From Kitasatospora mediocidica KCTC 9733 (GTDB lineage: Bacteria; Actinomycetota; Actinomycetes; Streptomycetales; Streptomycetaceae), in contig NZ_JQLN01000006.1 of NCBI RefSeq assembly GCF_000744225.1, positions 558,001 through 622,000 of the forward strand: 64,000 nt of DNA, given 5' to 3'. The notes under the pieces are model-generated. The model had not been told where the DNA came from. It ran no database searches and worked only from the letters and a program-made list of their open reading frames with translations. The first letter of the stretch is position 1, and each line of letters begins with the position of its first letter. Positions 34,765 to 43,884 of the stretch are shown one piece after another. The translations under genes were made by a program, and so were the position numbers.

Positions 34765-35805
34765 TCAGCGGGTGAGACCTGTCACGGCGGTGCGCAGGGC
34801 CTCCTCGATCTCCGCCAGGCGCCCGAGCAGGATCCGCGCGGCACGGTCCCGGAAGATCCAGAAGGCGTCCAGATCCGCCTGGAGCGGTCCGGGGTCCAGG
34901 TAGTGCTCCTTGACGCCGTACAGGCTGCGCAGCAGGTGCGCCAGCCAGACGCGGGCGCTGTGCACGAGGTCCTCGGCGCGGGCCGCCGGGTGTTCCCGCG
35001 CGTACGCCGCGACCAGGCGGCAGCCGTCCGCCGGCCAGCCGGGTGACTCGGCCACGCTCTGGGGGGCGAAGGCGATCCGGCCGAGCTCGTAGGCGGTCAG
35101 GAACGGGTCGGGTGGCCGGAAGTCCACGACGGCGACCAGCCGGTCGTGATCGAACATCAGATTGGGCGGGCTGTAGTCGCCGTGCAGCAGCTGGCTGGAG
35201 AGCGGCGGCAGGCCGGCCAGCAGGCCGGGGACCTGGCGGATCAACTCCCGGCGGCGGCGCAGGATCTCGGCCGAGCGGAGGTCGAAGGCACTGAGGGCGG
35301 GCCGGTCGGCGATGTGCAGCAGCAGCCGGTCGATCCGGTCCCGGGCGGCGTCCTGGTCGAACGCCAGCCAGGCACGGGTCTGCGGCGCGGGGTCCGCGGC
35401 GCGGGGGTGCCGGGCGAACCGGCGGTGGATGCGGGCCAGGGCGGTCCCGGCGGCGCTGTGCTGTCCGGGTGACAGGCGGGTGCGAGATCGGCCCGCCTCG
35501 ACGTACTCCCAGACGGACAGCGGTCGTCGGCCCAGGTCGCACACCGTCCGTCCGTCGGCGGCGTGCAGCACCCGGGGGACCGGCACGCCGGCGCCGGCGG
35601 CCAGCGAGGACAGCTCGATCGCCGCCGCCTCGCGCCGGACGTCCGCGCCGGCGGGGTACTGCTTGACGAACAGTCGCCCGCTCGGCCCCTCGGCCAGGTA
35701 GTTGCTGGTGCCGTGCCCGGCGTGCAGCCGCCGCACGGCGTGCACGGCGAACCCGTACCCGGCGCTCACGGTGGCGGCCACCTCCTGCGGATCAGCCGGT
35801 TCCAC
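34765..35805 (-). CDS. APH-fold phosphotransferase (kinase) B of the peptide locus
   Basis: 346 residues, paralog of the gene at 32488-33528. Nucleotide-binding LFVKQYPAGAD, catalytic SQLLHGDYSPPNLMF, metal site VVDFRPPDPF and the shared C-terminus LRSLYGVKEHYLDPG. It starts 14 bp inside the end of the glycosyltransferase gene, so translation is coupled. Two similar kinases in one operon suggest two phosphorylation steps or a heteromeric kinase. Confidence 0.8.
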   Translation of the reverse strand: MEPADPQEVAATVSAGYGFAVHAVRRLHAGHGTSNYLAEGPSGRLFVKQYPAGADVRREAAAIELSSLAAGAGVPVPRVLHAADGRTVCDLGRRPLSVWEYVEAGRSRTRLSPGQHSAAGTALARIHRRFARHPRAADPAPQTRAWLAFDQDAARDRIDRLLLHIADRPALSAFDLRSAEILRRRRELIRQVPGLLAGLPPLSSQLLHGDYSPPNLMFDHDRLVAVVDFRPPDPFLTAYELGRIAFAPQSVAESPGWPADGCRLVAAYAREHPAARAEDLVHSARVWLAHLLRSLYGVKEHYLDPGPLQADLDAFWIFRDRAARILLGRLAEIEEALRTAVTGLTR

Positions 35806-36886
35806 GGTCGCGGCCCCCCTCGCCTCGCGGATCGGCGCGGTAGCGGTCGGCGAGGCGGATGTGCGCCTGGGCGATCCCCGTCCACCCGGCGGCCGCGTCC
35901 GGTTCGGGACGGCGGCCCCTGGTGTCCGGATGGGCGGCGGCGAGCGCGAGGCAGTGCGGCAACTCCGGTGGGGACTCGTGCAGGTAGCGGGGGTGGCCGT
36001 CGGTCATCTCCCGGATGCCCGGCAGCGCGGGGGCGACCAGCGGCACCCCGCACAGCACGGCCGTGCCGACCGAGGCGGGGTGGATCGTCTGCGCGAAGAA
36101 CCGCTGGGCCCCGGCGCTGCGGTAGTTGCAGACGGCCACGGCCGCCGCGTCGTGCAGGTGCGTGACGTGCGCGGGGTCCACCCGGCCGGGCAGCCGGTGC
36201 ACGCGTCCGCCGCGCCGCGCGAGGCGGGAGACCTCGGCCTCCAGGTGGTGGTCGCGGCAGGGGCCGACGACGAACAGCCGTCCGTCGGCGACCTCGGTGC
36301 GTAGGAACGCCTCGATGAGGCCGGGGACGTCCTTGTACGCGCTGATGTTGCCCAGCAGCAGGAACGCGTGGCTGTCCCGCATGGCCGCCGCCACCCGGGC
36401 GGGGCCGGGCGGCAGCGGCGCCGACGCGGGGGCCGGCAGACCGGCCCAGCCGCAGACCTCGACCCGGGCGCGCAGCCCGGGCAGGCCGCGCATGTGCGCC
36501 GCGTCCGCCCGGGTGTGGCACAGCACCGCGTCGGCCACCTCCAGCAGGCCCGCCACGACCGCCCGGTCGGCGTCCACCAGCTGCGGCACGTCGATGGGGT
36601 AGAGGTTGTGCAGTGTCCAGACGATCCGCCAGCCCCGCCGCCGCAGCCGGTGCAGCCGGGCGGTCAGTTCGGCGGCGAGCTGCGGGTCGGCCGTGCCGTC
36701 GCCGTCGCGGTACAGGCGCTTGAGCCGGTGCAGGTTGAGGACGCCCGCCTCCTGCGCCTCCAGCCCGTCCAGCCCGGGTTGGAATCGCAGGCCGAGCCGG
36801 TCGCCGACCGCCCGCTCGAACTGGGCGAAGTACGGGCTCGGCCAGCGGGGGTAGTCGCTGATCACCACCCAGGGGGCGCTCACCAT
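35792..36886 (-). CDS. GT4-like (GT-B) glycosyltransferase
   Basis: 364 residues. N-terminal domain begins VVISDYPRWPSPYFAQFERA and contains IVWTLHNLYPIDVPQL, a typical acceptor-side helix. The donor domain contains FLLLGNISAYKDVPGLIEAF and VVGPC, and ends TIHPASVGTAVLCGVPLVAPALPGIREM, where GT4 enzymes bind the nucleotide sugar. ATG at 36886 after GGAGG, overlapping the end of the upstream gene. Likely glycosylates the pathway product. Confidence 0.75.
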   Translation of the reverse strand: MVSAPWVVISDYPRWPSPYFAQFERAVGDRLGLRFQPGLDGLEAQEAGVLNLHRLKRLYRDGDGTADPQLAAELTARLHRLRRRGWRIVWTLHNLYPIDVPQLVDADRAVVAGLLEVADAVLCHTRADAAHMRGLPGLRARVEVCGWAGLPAPASAPLPPGPARVAAAMRDSHAFLLLGNISAYKDVPGLIEAFLRTEVADGRLFVVGPCRDHHLEAEVSRLARRGGRVHRLPGRVDPAHVTHLHDAAAVAVCNYRSAGAQRFFAQTIHPASVGTAVLCGVPLVAPALPGIREMTDGHPRYLHESPPELPHCLALAAAHPDTRGRRPEPDAAAGWTGIAQAHIRLADRYRADPRGEGGRDRGTG

Positions 36887-37653
36887 GTCGCCTCCACCCA
36901 GGCGACGGCCTGCCGGTAGCGGGCCAGGCAGGCGGCCGGGGAGCGGTCCGCGCCGGTCCACTCGAAGGCCAGCTCGGGGCCCGGACCGGTGCCGTCGCGC
37001 AGGGACCGGTGCATGGATCCGTGCAGGGAGCGCAGCAGCAGTCGGTGGCCGGGAGCGCTGAACCCCTCGCCGTGGTCGGAGAGATGGACGACGATGGACC
37101 GGTCGATCAGCCAGTCCGCCAGCGCGCGGTCCGGGGCCGGTGCGCAGCGTTCGAAGCACAGGGAGTCGACCAGCAGCGCGGCCCGGGGGAGCGAGCCGAG
37201 CAGCCGGTCGACGTAGCCCAGCGCCTCGGGGGTGAACCAGTCCCGGGAGTGGAGTTCGATCAGCAGCGGCCGCCCGCGCAGCTCGGCCGTGCGGCCGGGT
37301 GGTGACCAGGAAGCGGGAGGGGTCGTCGCCAGCACCCGCACCGCCGGGGCGCCCAGTGACCTGCCGTGCTCGGCGACGGCCGCCAACTCGGTTGCCGCGG
37401 ACGGGTCGCCGGCCAGCAGGTCGGCCAGCTCGACGTCGGCGGTGACCGCGGTGACCGGCACCGTGCGGTCGGCCAGCGCCCGCCAGCCGCCCACCTGCGC
37501 GGCGGTCCGCTGCGACAGGCGGTGACCGCGGGCCCCGCCGCGCAGGTGCAGGAAGGGGATCGCGTGGTCACGGGCCCAGGGCAGCAGCTGCTCCGGCGCC
37601 AGATCGCGCACCCCGATGCTGTAGAGGCCCATCGCCGGCGGCGCCGTGCTCAT
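36880..37653 (-). CDS. TIM-barrel sugar isomerase/epimerase-like protein
   Basis: 257 residues, xylose-isomerase-like (AP endonuclease 2) fold. Strands are recognisable in GLYSIGVRDLAP, IPFLHLRGG, VPVTAVTADVE, VRVLATTP, PLLIELHSRDWFTPEAL, AALLVDSLCFE and IVVHLSDHGEG. Acidic and His residues at the strand ends fit a metal site. ATG overlaps the upstream stop (37650-37653). Probably isomerises or epimerises a keto-sugar or cyclitol for the glycosyltransferase. Confidence 0.65.
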   Translation of the reverse strand: MSTAPPAMGLYSIGVRDLAPEQLLPWARDHAIPFLHLRGGARGHRLSQRTAAQVGGWRALADRTVPVTAVTADVELADLLAGDPSAATELAAVAEHGRSLGAPAVRVLATTPPASWSPPGRTAELRGRPLLIELHSRDWFTPEALGYVDRLLGSLPRAALLVDSLCFERCAPAPDRALADWLIDRSIVVHLSDHGEGFSAPGHRLLLRSLHGSMHRSLRDGTGPGPELAFEWTGADRSPAACLARYRQAVAWVEATW

Positions 37654-38603
37654 GACCGGCTCCAGTCGAGCAGGAGCAGCGGTGGCTGTGGGCGGCGGCC
37701 GGCCAGCAGCGCCCGGTACAGCTCGGGGGCGCGGTCGCCCGCGGTGACGTGGCACCAGGCGGCGAGCTGCTCGGGGGCGAAGTGCGCCGCCAGCCAGTCG
37801 CCGATCTCCTGGAACCGGGCCCGTCGTTCGGCCCAGCGCCGACCGGCCAGCTCGTGCATGCCCAGGACGTGGAGGGCCCCGCGGTGCACGCGCGGGGCGT
37901 CCAGCGGCTCGTCCGCCTGCGGTGTGCCCAACAGCCCCACGGTCGCTCCGGGTGCGGCCGCCGCCAGCGCCTGGGCGAGCCGTCGGCCGGTGCACTCCAG
38001 GACCAGTGCGGCCGAGCCGTCCGCCACCGCCGGGACCACCCGGACCCCCGCCAGCGCGGCCACGGCGGGCCACGGCCGAGCCGACCGGACGTCGACCCGC
38101 GGTGCTCCGCGCCGCAGGAGTTCCAGGACGGCGCCGAGGGCGACGGGACCGCTGCCCAGCACCACGGGGGCCGGGGCCGCCGGATCGAGTCCGCGCTCGC
38201 CCAGGCCGATGGCCGCCATCAGTTGGAATCGTGCGGCGGCGGCGATCTGTGTCCCGTGGGTGGTGGCGAGAGTGTCGGGGTCGGTGGGATCGACCCGGCC
38301 GCCGTGCGGATCGGGGGTGATCCGGACGCCGCCGGTGGCCGACGCCGACAGCGCCATGTAGCCGGCGGCCTTCGCCACGCCGGGGCGTCCGGTGAGCAGT
38401 TGGCGCAGCTCGGTACCTGGGCTGACCAGGCTCGCGGTGCAGGTCGGGCGGTCGGTCCGGGCAGCGGGCTGGGGCGGGGCCAGGAGCACCTGGCCGTCGC
38501 GGAACCAGACGCGCGCACCGGCCGGTGGGCGCTGGTCCGTGCCGTGGTGGGCCGGGGGCTCACCGTCGCCCGGCCGGCCCCGCTGCTGTGGGGGTGGTGG
38601 CAT
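37650..38603 (-). CDS. Zinc-less medium-chain dehydrogenase (SPGTE type)
   Basis: 317 residues. SLVSPGTELRQL is the hallmark of the MDR branch that includes BchC-like enzymes, which lack the structural zinc lobe. GTQIAAAARFQLMAAIGLGERG is the helix after the catalytic region and VVLGSGPVALGAVLELLRRGA is the NAD(P) loop. The first ~40 residues are low complexity. It likely oxidises a hydroxyl to a ketone, a reaction that would feed the Gfo/Idh and isomerase steps. Coupled with the next gene by ATGA. Confidence 0.7.
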   Translation of the reverse strand: MPPPPQQRGRPGDGEPPAHHGTDQRPPAGARVWFRDGQVLLAPPQPAARTDRPTCTASLVSPGTELRQLLTGRPGVAKAAGYMALSASATGGVRITPDPHGGRVDPTDPDTLATTHGTQIAAAARFQLMAAIGLGERGLDPAAPAPVVLGSGPVALGAVLELLRRGAPRVDVRSARPWPAVAALAGVRVVPAVADGSAALVLECTGRRLAQALAAAAPGATVGLLGTPQADEPLDAPRVHRGALHVLGMHELAGRRWAERRARFQEIGDWLAAHFAPEQLAAWCHVTAGDRAPELYRALLAGRRPQPPLLLLDWSRS

Positions 38604-38662
38604 GTCCTGCCTTCGCTCGGTGGGAGGGACGCTCGCGGTCGCTGGTCGGGGCGGGGCCGGTG

Positions 38663-39616
38663 TCACCGCCCCGACCGGGCGGCGGGCTCGATGACGTTTT
38701 CGATGCGGGTGGCGATCTGGGTGGGCGTGCCGAGCGCGGAGAGCACGAGGAGTTGGTCGGTCAGCCGGGTGGTCAGTGCGAGACGCGTGCGGGTCAGTTC
38801 CGGCGGCTCCAGGCAGCGCAGCGGCGTGTCGTCGCGGCGCAGCACCCGGTCCAGCTGATGGCCGCTCGCCTGGTACAGCCAGGAGTGCCGCAGGTGGCGG
38901 TCGACCTGCCGCAGCTCCGGCCGGCTGCGCCGGTCCACCCGTACGTGGACCAGCCGCACCGTGCGGCTGCCGGACGGCCCGGCGGGCGCGGGCGGGAGCA
39001 GGGGGCCGATGTCGGTGGTCTCCCCGGCGGCGGCCGTTCTCGGGAGGTAGCGGAGTGCCGTGCGGGGCAGGTAGCGGACCACCTCCGCGCTGCGTACCAC
39101 GAAGGCCGAGGTGCCGCCGAGGTACTGCGGCGGGCCGTCCGGCGGGACCCGCAGCAGGCACACGTCGCCGGAGAGTGGCTGCCAGCCGCGCTGGTGCAGG
39201 GCCAGCGCGGTGAGGGTCTTGCCCGCGCCGTGCCCGCCGAGCAGCAGCACCACCTGGTCGCGGCGGGCGACGGCGACCGCGTGCAGGGTGAGGACGCGCC
39301 GGCCGAGATGACGGCAGTGCAGCACTGCGTTGAGGAACCGGCGCACGTCGTCCGGCTGCGCGGTGTCCGGCAGGAGCACGCTGGCGAAGTCCGCGGCGGC
39401 CCGGAACCCCGCGGTCCCCGGTGCCGACGGGTCGTCGGCCGGCCGGCGGCCGCAACCGCAGCAACTCACCGCTGCGCCAGGCAGGTTCGCGGTGATGCCG
39501 GGCCACGCGCCGTGCAGCGAGCCGGGCGCGCGGACGTGGAGCGGGCCGCTCACGGTGGCGATGTCCCAGGCGCCCCGCGCGGGCACGGCGGACGGCGCGG
39601 GCGCTGCCGGGGTCAT
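38663..39616 (-). CDS. HPr kinase/phosphorylase-like protein (HPrK-like 1)
   Basis: 317 residues. LTLHAVAVARRDQVVLLLGG leads into P-loop GGHGAGKT (127-134). LSGDVCLL (149-155) replaces the S-D-D/D motif that binds metal in HPrK enzymes. The rest is the variable HPrK-like C-lobe. In RiPP clusters, homologs phosphorylate peptide Ser or occur with PqqD and nucleotidyltransferase proteins (known for paeninodin-type lasso peptides). Starts by ATGA overlap with the deacetylase-like gene. Confidence 0.75.
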   Translation of the reverse strand: MTPAAPAPSAVPARGAWDIATVSGPLHVRAPGSLHGAWPGITANLPGAAVSCCGCGRRPADDPSAPGTAGFRAAADFASVLLPDTAQPDDVRRFLNAVLHCRHLGRRVLTLHAVAVARRDQVVLLLGGHGAGKTLTALALHQRGWQPLSGDVCLLRVPPDGPPQYLGGTSAFVVRSAEVVRYLPRTALRYLPRTAAAGETTDIGPLLPPAPAGPSGSRTVRLVHVRVDRRSRPELRQVDRHLRHSWLYQASGHQLDRVLRRDDTPLRCLEPPELTRTRLALTTRLTDQLLVLSALGTPTQIATRIENVIEPAARSGR

Positions 39617-40470
39617 CGCGCGCCGCCCTTCGGCAGGCACTGGACGAGGCGGTCGGCGAGGCCGGCGACGGTGCTGAACTCCACCGGGCCGAGCTCCTCG
39701 CAGCGCCGCAGCAGCCGGGTGGTGAAGTGGGCGAAGTCCTCGCACCAGGTGCCGTCGGCCTGCAGGAAGTCCCACCAGTGGAAGGTCAGCACGCCCACGC
39801 CGGCGGGCGCCGCGATCGCCATGACGGCGTCGGCGAGCTCCTCCGCGCACGGTCCGTGCCGTCGCACCCGCTGGTAGGACACCCCGGTCGTCTGGTAGAC
39901 GTCCAGCGCCCCGCCCACGACGCGCAGCGGGCGGCGGCGCTTGGCCTCGGCGCGGTGGTCCGCCCGGGCGGGGTCCAGGCCCAGCGCGGCGACCTCGCCG
40001 TCGGAGACGGCGCGCGACACGTGGAAGCCCTGGGCCAGGCAGTGCTCCCGGAGCGCGGGGTCGAGGTGGTTGTGCGGCGGGATGAGCGTGCGGGTGCCGA
40101 AGCGGGCCCGCCAGCTGTGCAGGCAGTCGGTCAGCCGGGCGACCCGTGTGGGGGAGGGGGCCACCAACTCGGCGACGGCGGGACCGGCCGGGGAGCGGTG
40201 GTCGGCGTGGGTCAGGCCGTGCAGGGCGATCTCGGCGCGTTCCTGGGCCCGGCGGTCGTCCAGGTAGTCCAGCAGGGCCTGCCGCGCGGCGGTGGAGCGG
40301 CCGCCGGTGATCTCGCGGAGGGAGGCGGCCGGGCCCAGGCAGCCGTGGGCGGGGAACGGGATGGTCCCCAACACGACCGGGCGCCCCGCCCAGACCCGGT
40401 CGTCCAGTGCACGCAGCACGGTGAGCGGTGTGCGGCCGTGGACGTCGTCCAGCCGCAGGCACAGGGTCAC
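39613..40470 (-). CDS. Polysaccharide-deacetylase-like (NodB/CE4-like) protein
   Basis: 285 residues. TLCLRLDDVHGRTPLTVLRAL gives the Asp-Asp metal/base motif. LHGLTHADHRS supplies the H-x-x-x-H metal ligands, LIPPHNHLD the R/P-x-N segment, and FHWWDF the late His motif. GTG at 40470 overlaps the upstream stop (GTGA). It could remove an N-acyl group from an amino sugar, or a modified variant could act on the peptide. No signal peptide, so it acts inside the cell. Confidence 0.7.
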   Translation of the reverse strand: MTLCLRLDDVHGRTPLTVLRALDDRVWAGRPVVLGTIPFPAHGCLGPAASLREITGGRSTAARQALLDYLDDRRAQERAEIALHGLTHADHRSPAGPAVAELVAPSPTRVARLTDCLHSWRARFGTRTLIPPHNHLDPALREHCLAQGFHVSRAVSDGEVAALGLDPARADHRAEAKRRRPLRVVGGALDVYQTTGVSYQRVRRHGPCAEELADAVMAIAAPAGVGVLTFHWWDFLQADGTWCEDFAHFTTRLLRRCEELGPVEFSTVAGLADRLVQCLPKGGAR

Positions 40471-41621
40471 CACGACAGGCCCGCCGGTTCGCCGGCGGAC
40501 GGTTCCAGGGCCTTCAGCGCGGCCTGGTAGAGCCGCTGGTCCACCCGTTCCCGGCCGACCAGCAGGAAGTCCGCGACCGGGCTGCGGAGCAGCACCCCGG
40601 ACGCGAAGTCCTCGATCCGGGAGACGAGTTGGTCCGCCTGGTCGGTGCCGTGCACGGCGCGCAGGTACAGCCCGTGCACGGGCAGGCCCTGCGCCATCCG
40701 CTGGCGGACATCGCCGTCGGCGGCATTGACGGGGGAGTTGACGGGGGTTGCCGGCCGGGCCGGCGTGGTGGCCCGGCGTGCGGTCTCGGCCCGGGCCGCC
40801 GCCCGCAGTGGTTCCATCAGCCGGGGGGAGGGCGCGCTGAGCAGCCCGGGATGGGAGCAGGCGTAGTCGACGAGTTCCAGCAGCTCCGGCGCCAGCAGGT
40901 AGGCGCGGGCCGCTGCCACCACGGCGGCCGGCTGCGGCGCCCGGGGGGAACCGAGCAGGACCGCCACGTCGATGGCGTCCTTCACCCCGAAGGGGTGCTG
41001 GAACCGCTCCTCGGCGAGGGCGAGCAGGTCGGCGACGGCCGGATCGGCCGGCGCCCCGCGACGGACCGGGATCCGCTCCAGGTCGCCGGCGTGGACCACG
41101 GTCGCCACCTCGATCTTGTGGTCGGGGTCGAGCAGGGGGTCCGGGGCGGGCCAGCACAGGGTGGCGACCAGGTCGCGGTCCGTTCCCCGGGTCAGCAGCG
41201 AGACATGCAGGAGGTCGGGGGTGTGAGCGGCGGCGACCTCGCGCACCACGCGCCACAGGGCCGCCTCGTCGGGCACCAGCAGGTCCAGGTCGCACATCGA
41301 GCGCACCAGCGGCGAGGGGTAACGGCGGGCCAGCGCAGGCCCCTTGACGATCCGGGCGGTGGCCGAGCGGGCGGCGCGGGCCGCCACCTGCTCGTAGTAG
41401 GCGATGCGGTCGCGGGCCCGGCGGACCTCGTCCTGGGAGCCGCTGCCGAGGGTGTGTCCCTCGGCGGCGGCCACCGAGAGGGCCACCGCGGCGAATCCGG
41501 GGGCGACCGCGCGGGCGGCGCGGACCACCGCGCGTGGCGTGGACTCCTCGTCCAGGCCGAGCATGCCGCGCAGGATGTCCAGGTCCAGGGTGAACGTGGC
41601 GAGCGGTCCTTCGGTCATCAT
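40467..41621 (-). CDS. NTP_transf_5-like nucleotidyltransferase
   Basis: 384 residues. A helical N-terminal region leads to KGPALARRYPSPLVRSMCDL and the paired aspartates of M-C-D-L-D-L-L-V, the Pol-beta-type catalytic signature found in PF14907-like proteins. LLTRGTDRDLVATL and DHKIEVATVV add a third acidic strand. A Pro/Ala/Thr linker near 285-305 precedes a C-terminal helical extension. Such proteins co-occur with HPrK-like kinases in some lasso-peptide loci and transfer NMPs or other groups. Coupled to both neighbours by overlapping start/stop codons. Confidence 0.7.
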   Translation of the reverse strand: MMTEGPLATFTLDLDILRGMLGLDEESTPRAVVRAARAVAPGFAAVALSVAAAEGHTLGSGSQDEVRRARDRIAYYEQVAARAARSATARIVKGPALARRYPSPLVRSMCDLDLLVPDEAALWRVVREVAAAHTPDLLHVSLLTRGTDRDLVATLCWPAPDPLLDPDHKIEVATVVHAGDLERIPVRRGAPADPAVADLLALAEERFQHPFGVKDAIDVAVLLGSPRAPQPAAVVAAARAYLLAPELLELVDYACSHPGLLSAPSPRLMEPLRAAARAETARRATTPARPATPVNSPVNAADGDVRQRMAQGLPVHGLYLRAVHGTDQADQLVSRIEDFASGVLLRSPVADFLLVGRERVDQRLYQAALKALEPSAGEPAGLSW

Positions 41622-42574
41622 CGGGCACCACCCGGGACGCTGTGCCGCTGCTGCGCGCCGCGCCGCCGCGCGCCTGCGGGCCGCAGCGGCCGGCACCAGT
41701 ACGAGTGCCGCAGCTGCCACCCGTTGTCCAACAGTGACTCCAGGACCCGCTGGCCCTCGGCGCGCTGCCGGGACGGCCGGGGGTGCACCACGTGACCGAC
41801 CAGCGGCAGGCCGAAGCCGTCGGCGAGCGCCTGGCAGGCGTCGACCAGCGCGGCGGTGGCGTCCCTGCGCTGCTGCGGGGGGTCGACCAGGATGTCCAGC
41901 AGCTCGACGAACGACTCACCCCGGACGTCGTCGCGGGCGGCGCAGAGCAGCGTCGCGTGCCCGATCGCCGTCCCGGTCGCCGTCGCCGTCGCCGTCCCGA
42001 TTGCCGTCGCGGTTGCCGTCCCGCTCGCCGTCCTGGTCGCTGTCGCGCTGGAGCGCGCTATCAGCGAGCGCCGGTCGGGGGCCGAGAGGATCCCCTGCGT
42101 CTGCGCGCGCGCCGCACCGTCGTCGAAGGTCCCGCTCTGGCTGGTGCAGGCGTTCTGGAAGGCCTGCACCAGCCAGTGGGCCACCTGCTCGTCGTCCCGC
42201 TCCTCGGCCGCCGTGACGACGATGCCGCCCCGCGCGGCGCGCGCGGGTGCGCAGGCGGCCCGGGTGCGCTGGACGTAGGTCAGGTGACGGGCCCAGCCGG
42301 CGGGCAGGTGGACGTCGCCCGGGGTGCGGACGACCGCGAGCGTACTGTCGGGGAACCGCGCGGCCAGCTGCCGTGCCAGCCGGCCCGCGCCGTCGGCGGC
42401 GCTGAGCAGGGCGGGGTCCGCGTACTCGACCAGGCACTGGCGCTCGCCGCTGAGCGGCTCCAGGTACTCCCCGGCCACGCAGGGGTGTCCGCCCACGTCG
42501 ATGATCAGGCCGGCCTCCTCGGCGGCCTGCCGGTACTCCTCGCAGATTCCCGGCGGCGTCATCGGCGGCGTCAT
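41618..42574 (-). CDS. GNAT-like acyltransferase with low-complexity insert
   Basis: 318 residues. The C-terminal part FVELLDILVDPPQQRRDATAALVDACQALADGFGLPLVGHV looks like GNAT motif A (strand, V-x-P-x-x-R-R, helix). The N-terminal half is less clear, though LAVVRTPGDVHLP is domain-like. Between them, residues about 170-205 are an Ala-Thr-rich run encoded by the short repeats at 41962-42050. Acyl or amino-acyl transfer to the peptide or sugar is possible. Family assignment moderate. Coupled to the M16 peptidase gene (42571-42574). Confidence 0.5.
   Translation of the reverse strand: MTPPMTPPGICEEYRQAAEEAGLIIDVGGHPCVAGEYLEPLSGERQCLVEYADPALLSAADGAGRLARQLAARFPDSTLAVVRTPGDVHLPAGWARHLTYVQRTRAACAPARAARGGIVVTAAEERDDEQVAHWLVQAFQNACTSQSGTFDDGAARAQTQGILSAPDRRSLIARSSATATRTASGTATATAIGTATATATGTAIGHATLLCAARDDVRGESFVELLDILVDPPQQRRDATAALVDACQALADGFGLPLVGHVVHPRPSRQRAEGQRVLESLLDNGWQLRHSYWCRPLRPAGARRRGAQQRHSVPGGAR
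41962..42050. repeat. Short-period GCCGTC-rich repeats inside the GNAT-like gene
   Basis: About 14 imperfect copies of a six-base unit (GCCGTC and variants GTCCCG, GTCGCG) encode an Ala/Thr/Gly-rich stretch. All keep frame. Slippage-prone; the copy number probably varies between strains. Confidence 0.6.
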
Positions 42575-43839
42575 CGGCGTGCCTCCGGCCGGACGACGAG
42601 GTTCAGTTCCGCGAGCAACTCGGCTGCGGCCCGGCGGATGTCGTCGGCAGTGACCCGCCGCAGGGCCGCGGTCTCCTCGTCGACGCAGGCCGGCGCGGTC
42701 CGGTCCAGGGCGCGCTGCGCCAGCAGGCGGGCGTGTTCCAGCGGGCTCTCGCTGCGTACGGTCAGCTGCATCGCCGCCTGCCTGCGGGCCGCGTCGAGGT
42801 CGGCCTCGTCCGGTCCGTCGGCGGCGAGCTGTTCGAGCAGGCCGACGACGACGGCCACCACGTGCGGGCCGTTGCGGGTCTCGGTGCCCACCAGGACGCG
42901 CCAGGCGCCGGACTCCTGGTAGCCGCGCGACCAGGCGGCGAAGGCGTAGGCCAAGGCGGCTTCCCCGCGCAGTGCCCGGTAGAGCCGGGAGGAGGGGCTC
43001 GACCCGAGCAACTGGGCGAGGACGACGAAGGCGTGGCGCTGTGGAGCGGTGCTGTGGGGGGCCCGCGCGCCCAGGGCGAGCCAGCAGAAGTCGTCCTGCG
43101 GCCAGCTGACGTCCAGATCGCGGCGCAGCAGCGGCAGTTGGTGGCCGGTGCGCTGTTCCGGTGGGGGCTGTTCCGGTGGGGGTCCGCCCGCCCGCACGGC
43201 CAGCTCCGAGGCATGGACGACTGCCCGCACCGCCTCCTCGGACATCCCGCCCACGCTGACCAGTGCCATGTCACGGCGTAGGAAGTCCCCGCTGTGCACC
43301 GCCGCCAGGCCCCCGGCGTCGATCCGGTTGAGCTCCTCGACGCTCCCGCCGACCGGTCGCCCGAGCGGATGGCCCTGGAACAGCCGTGCGAGAAAGGCGT
43401 CCTGGACGACGTCGCTGGGGTCCGCCGCAGCGGAGGCGAGCTCCTGAAGCACCACTTGGCGCTCGGCGGCCAGGACGGAGGGCGTGAGCGCCGGTGCCGC
43501 GACCGCGAGCAGCAGCCGTTCGAGCACCGCGGGAGCGTCCTCGGTGAGCACCCGCGCCTCGAAGAGCATCGTCTCCAGGCCGGTGACGGCGTTGGACTCC
43601 CCACCGCCGCGCTCGGTGTACTCGCTCAGCGAGCCCGCTCCCGCCATCGGTGCGGTCATCAGCAGGTGTTCGAGGAGGTGGGCCGCCCCGTTCCCGCCCG
43701 CGGGGTCGTGCCGGGCGCCGAAGCCCACGGCCAGACAGAAGGAGGTCGTCCGCAGACGCTCGTCGGGGCGGCTGAGCACCGTCAGCCGGTCGGAGACCGG
43801 GAGACCGCGGCGCCGGGAGTTTTCGACGACCTGGGGCAC
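42571..43839 (-). CDS. M16-family zinc metallopeptidase
   Basis: 422 residues, one two-lobed M16B unit. Inverted zinc motif HLLEH (His54, Glu57, His58), third ligand region VLAAERQVVLQEL, Gly-rich loop GAGSLSEYTERGGGESNAVTGLET, and the C-terminal pair of helices with SPSSRLYRALRGEAALAYAF (the R/Y substrate-binding site of M16). GTG at 43839 after AGAGAGG. It is the first gene after the peptide and its hairpin, so the natural guess is that it cuts the peptide leader or degrades misprocessed peptide, as PqqF-like proteins do. Confidence 0.85.
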   Translation of the reverse strand: MPQVVENSRRRGLPVSDRLTVLSRPDERLRTTSFCLAVGFGARHDPAGGNGAAHLLEHLLMTAPMAGAGSLSEYTERGGGESNAVTGLETMLFEARVLTEDAPAVLERLLLAVAAPALTPSVLAAERQVVLQELASAAADPSDVVQDAFLARLFQGHPLGRPVGGSVEELNRIDAGGLAAVHSGDFLRRDMALVSVGGMSEEAVRAVVHASELAVRAGGPPPEQPPPEQRTGHQLPLLRRDLDVSWPQDDFCWLALGARAPHSTAPQRHAFVVLAQLLGSSPSSRLYRALRGEAALAYAFAAWSRGYQESGAWRVLVGTETRNGPHVVAVVVGLLEQLAADGPDEADLDAARRQAAMQLTVRSESPLEHARLLAQRALDRTAPACVDEETAALRRVTADDIRRAAAELLAELNLVVRPEARR

Positions 43840-43884
43840 GGGACACCTCTCTTGGACAACGTCGTGCGGGCGTGGTGGACGCCC

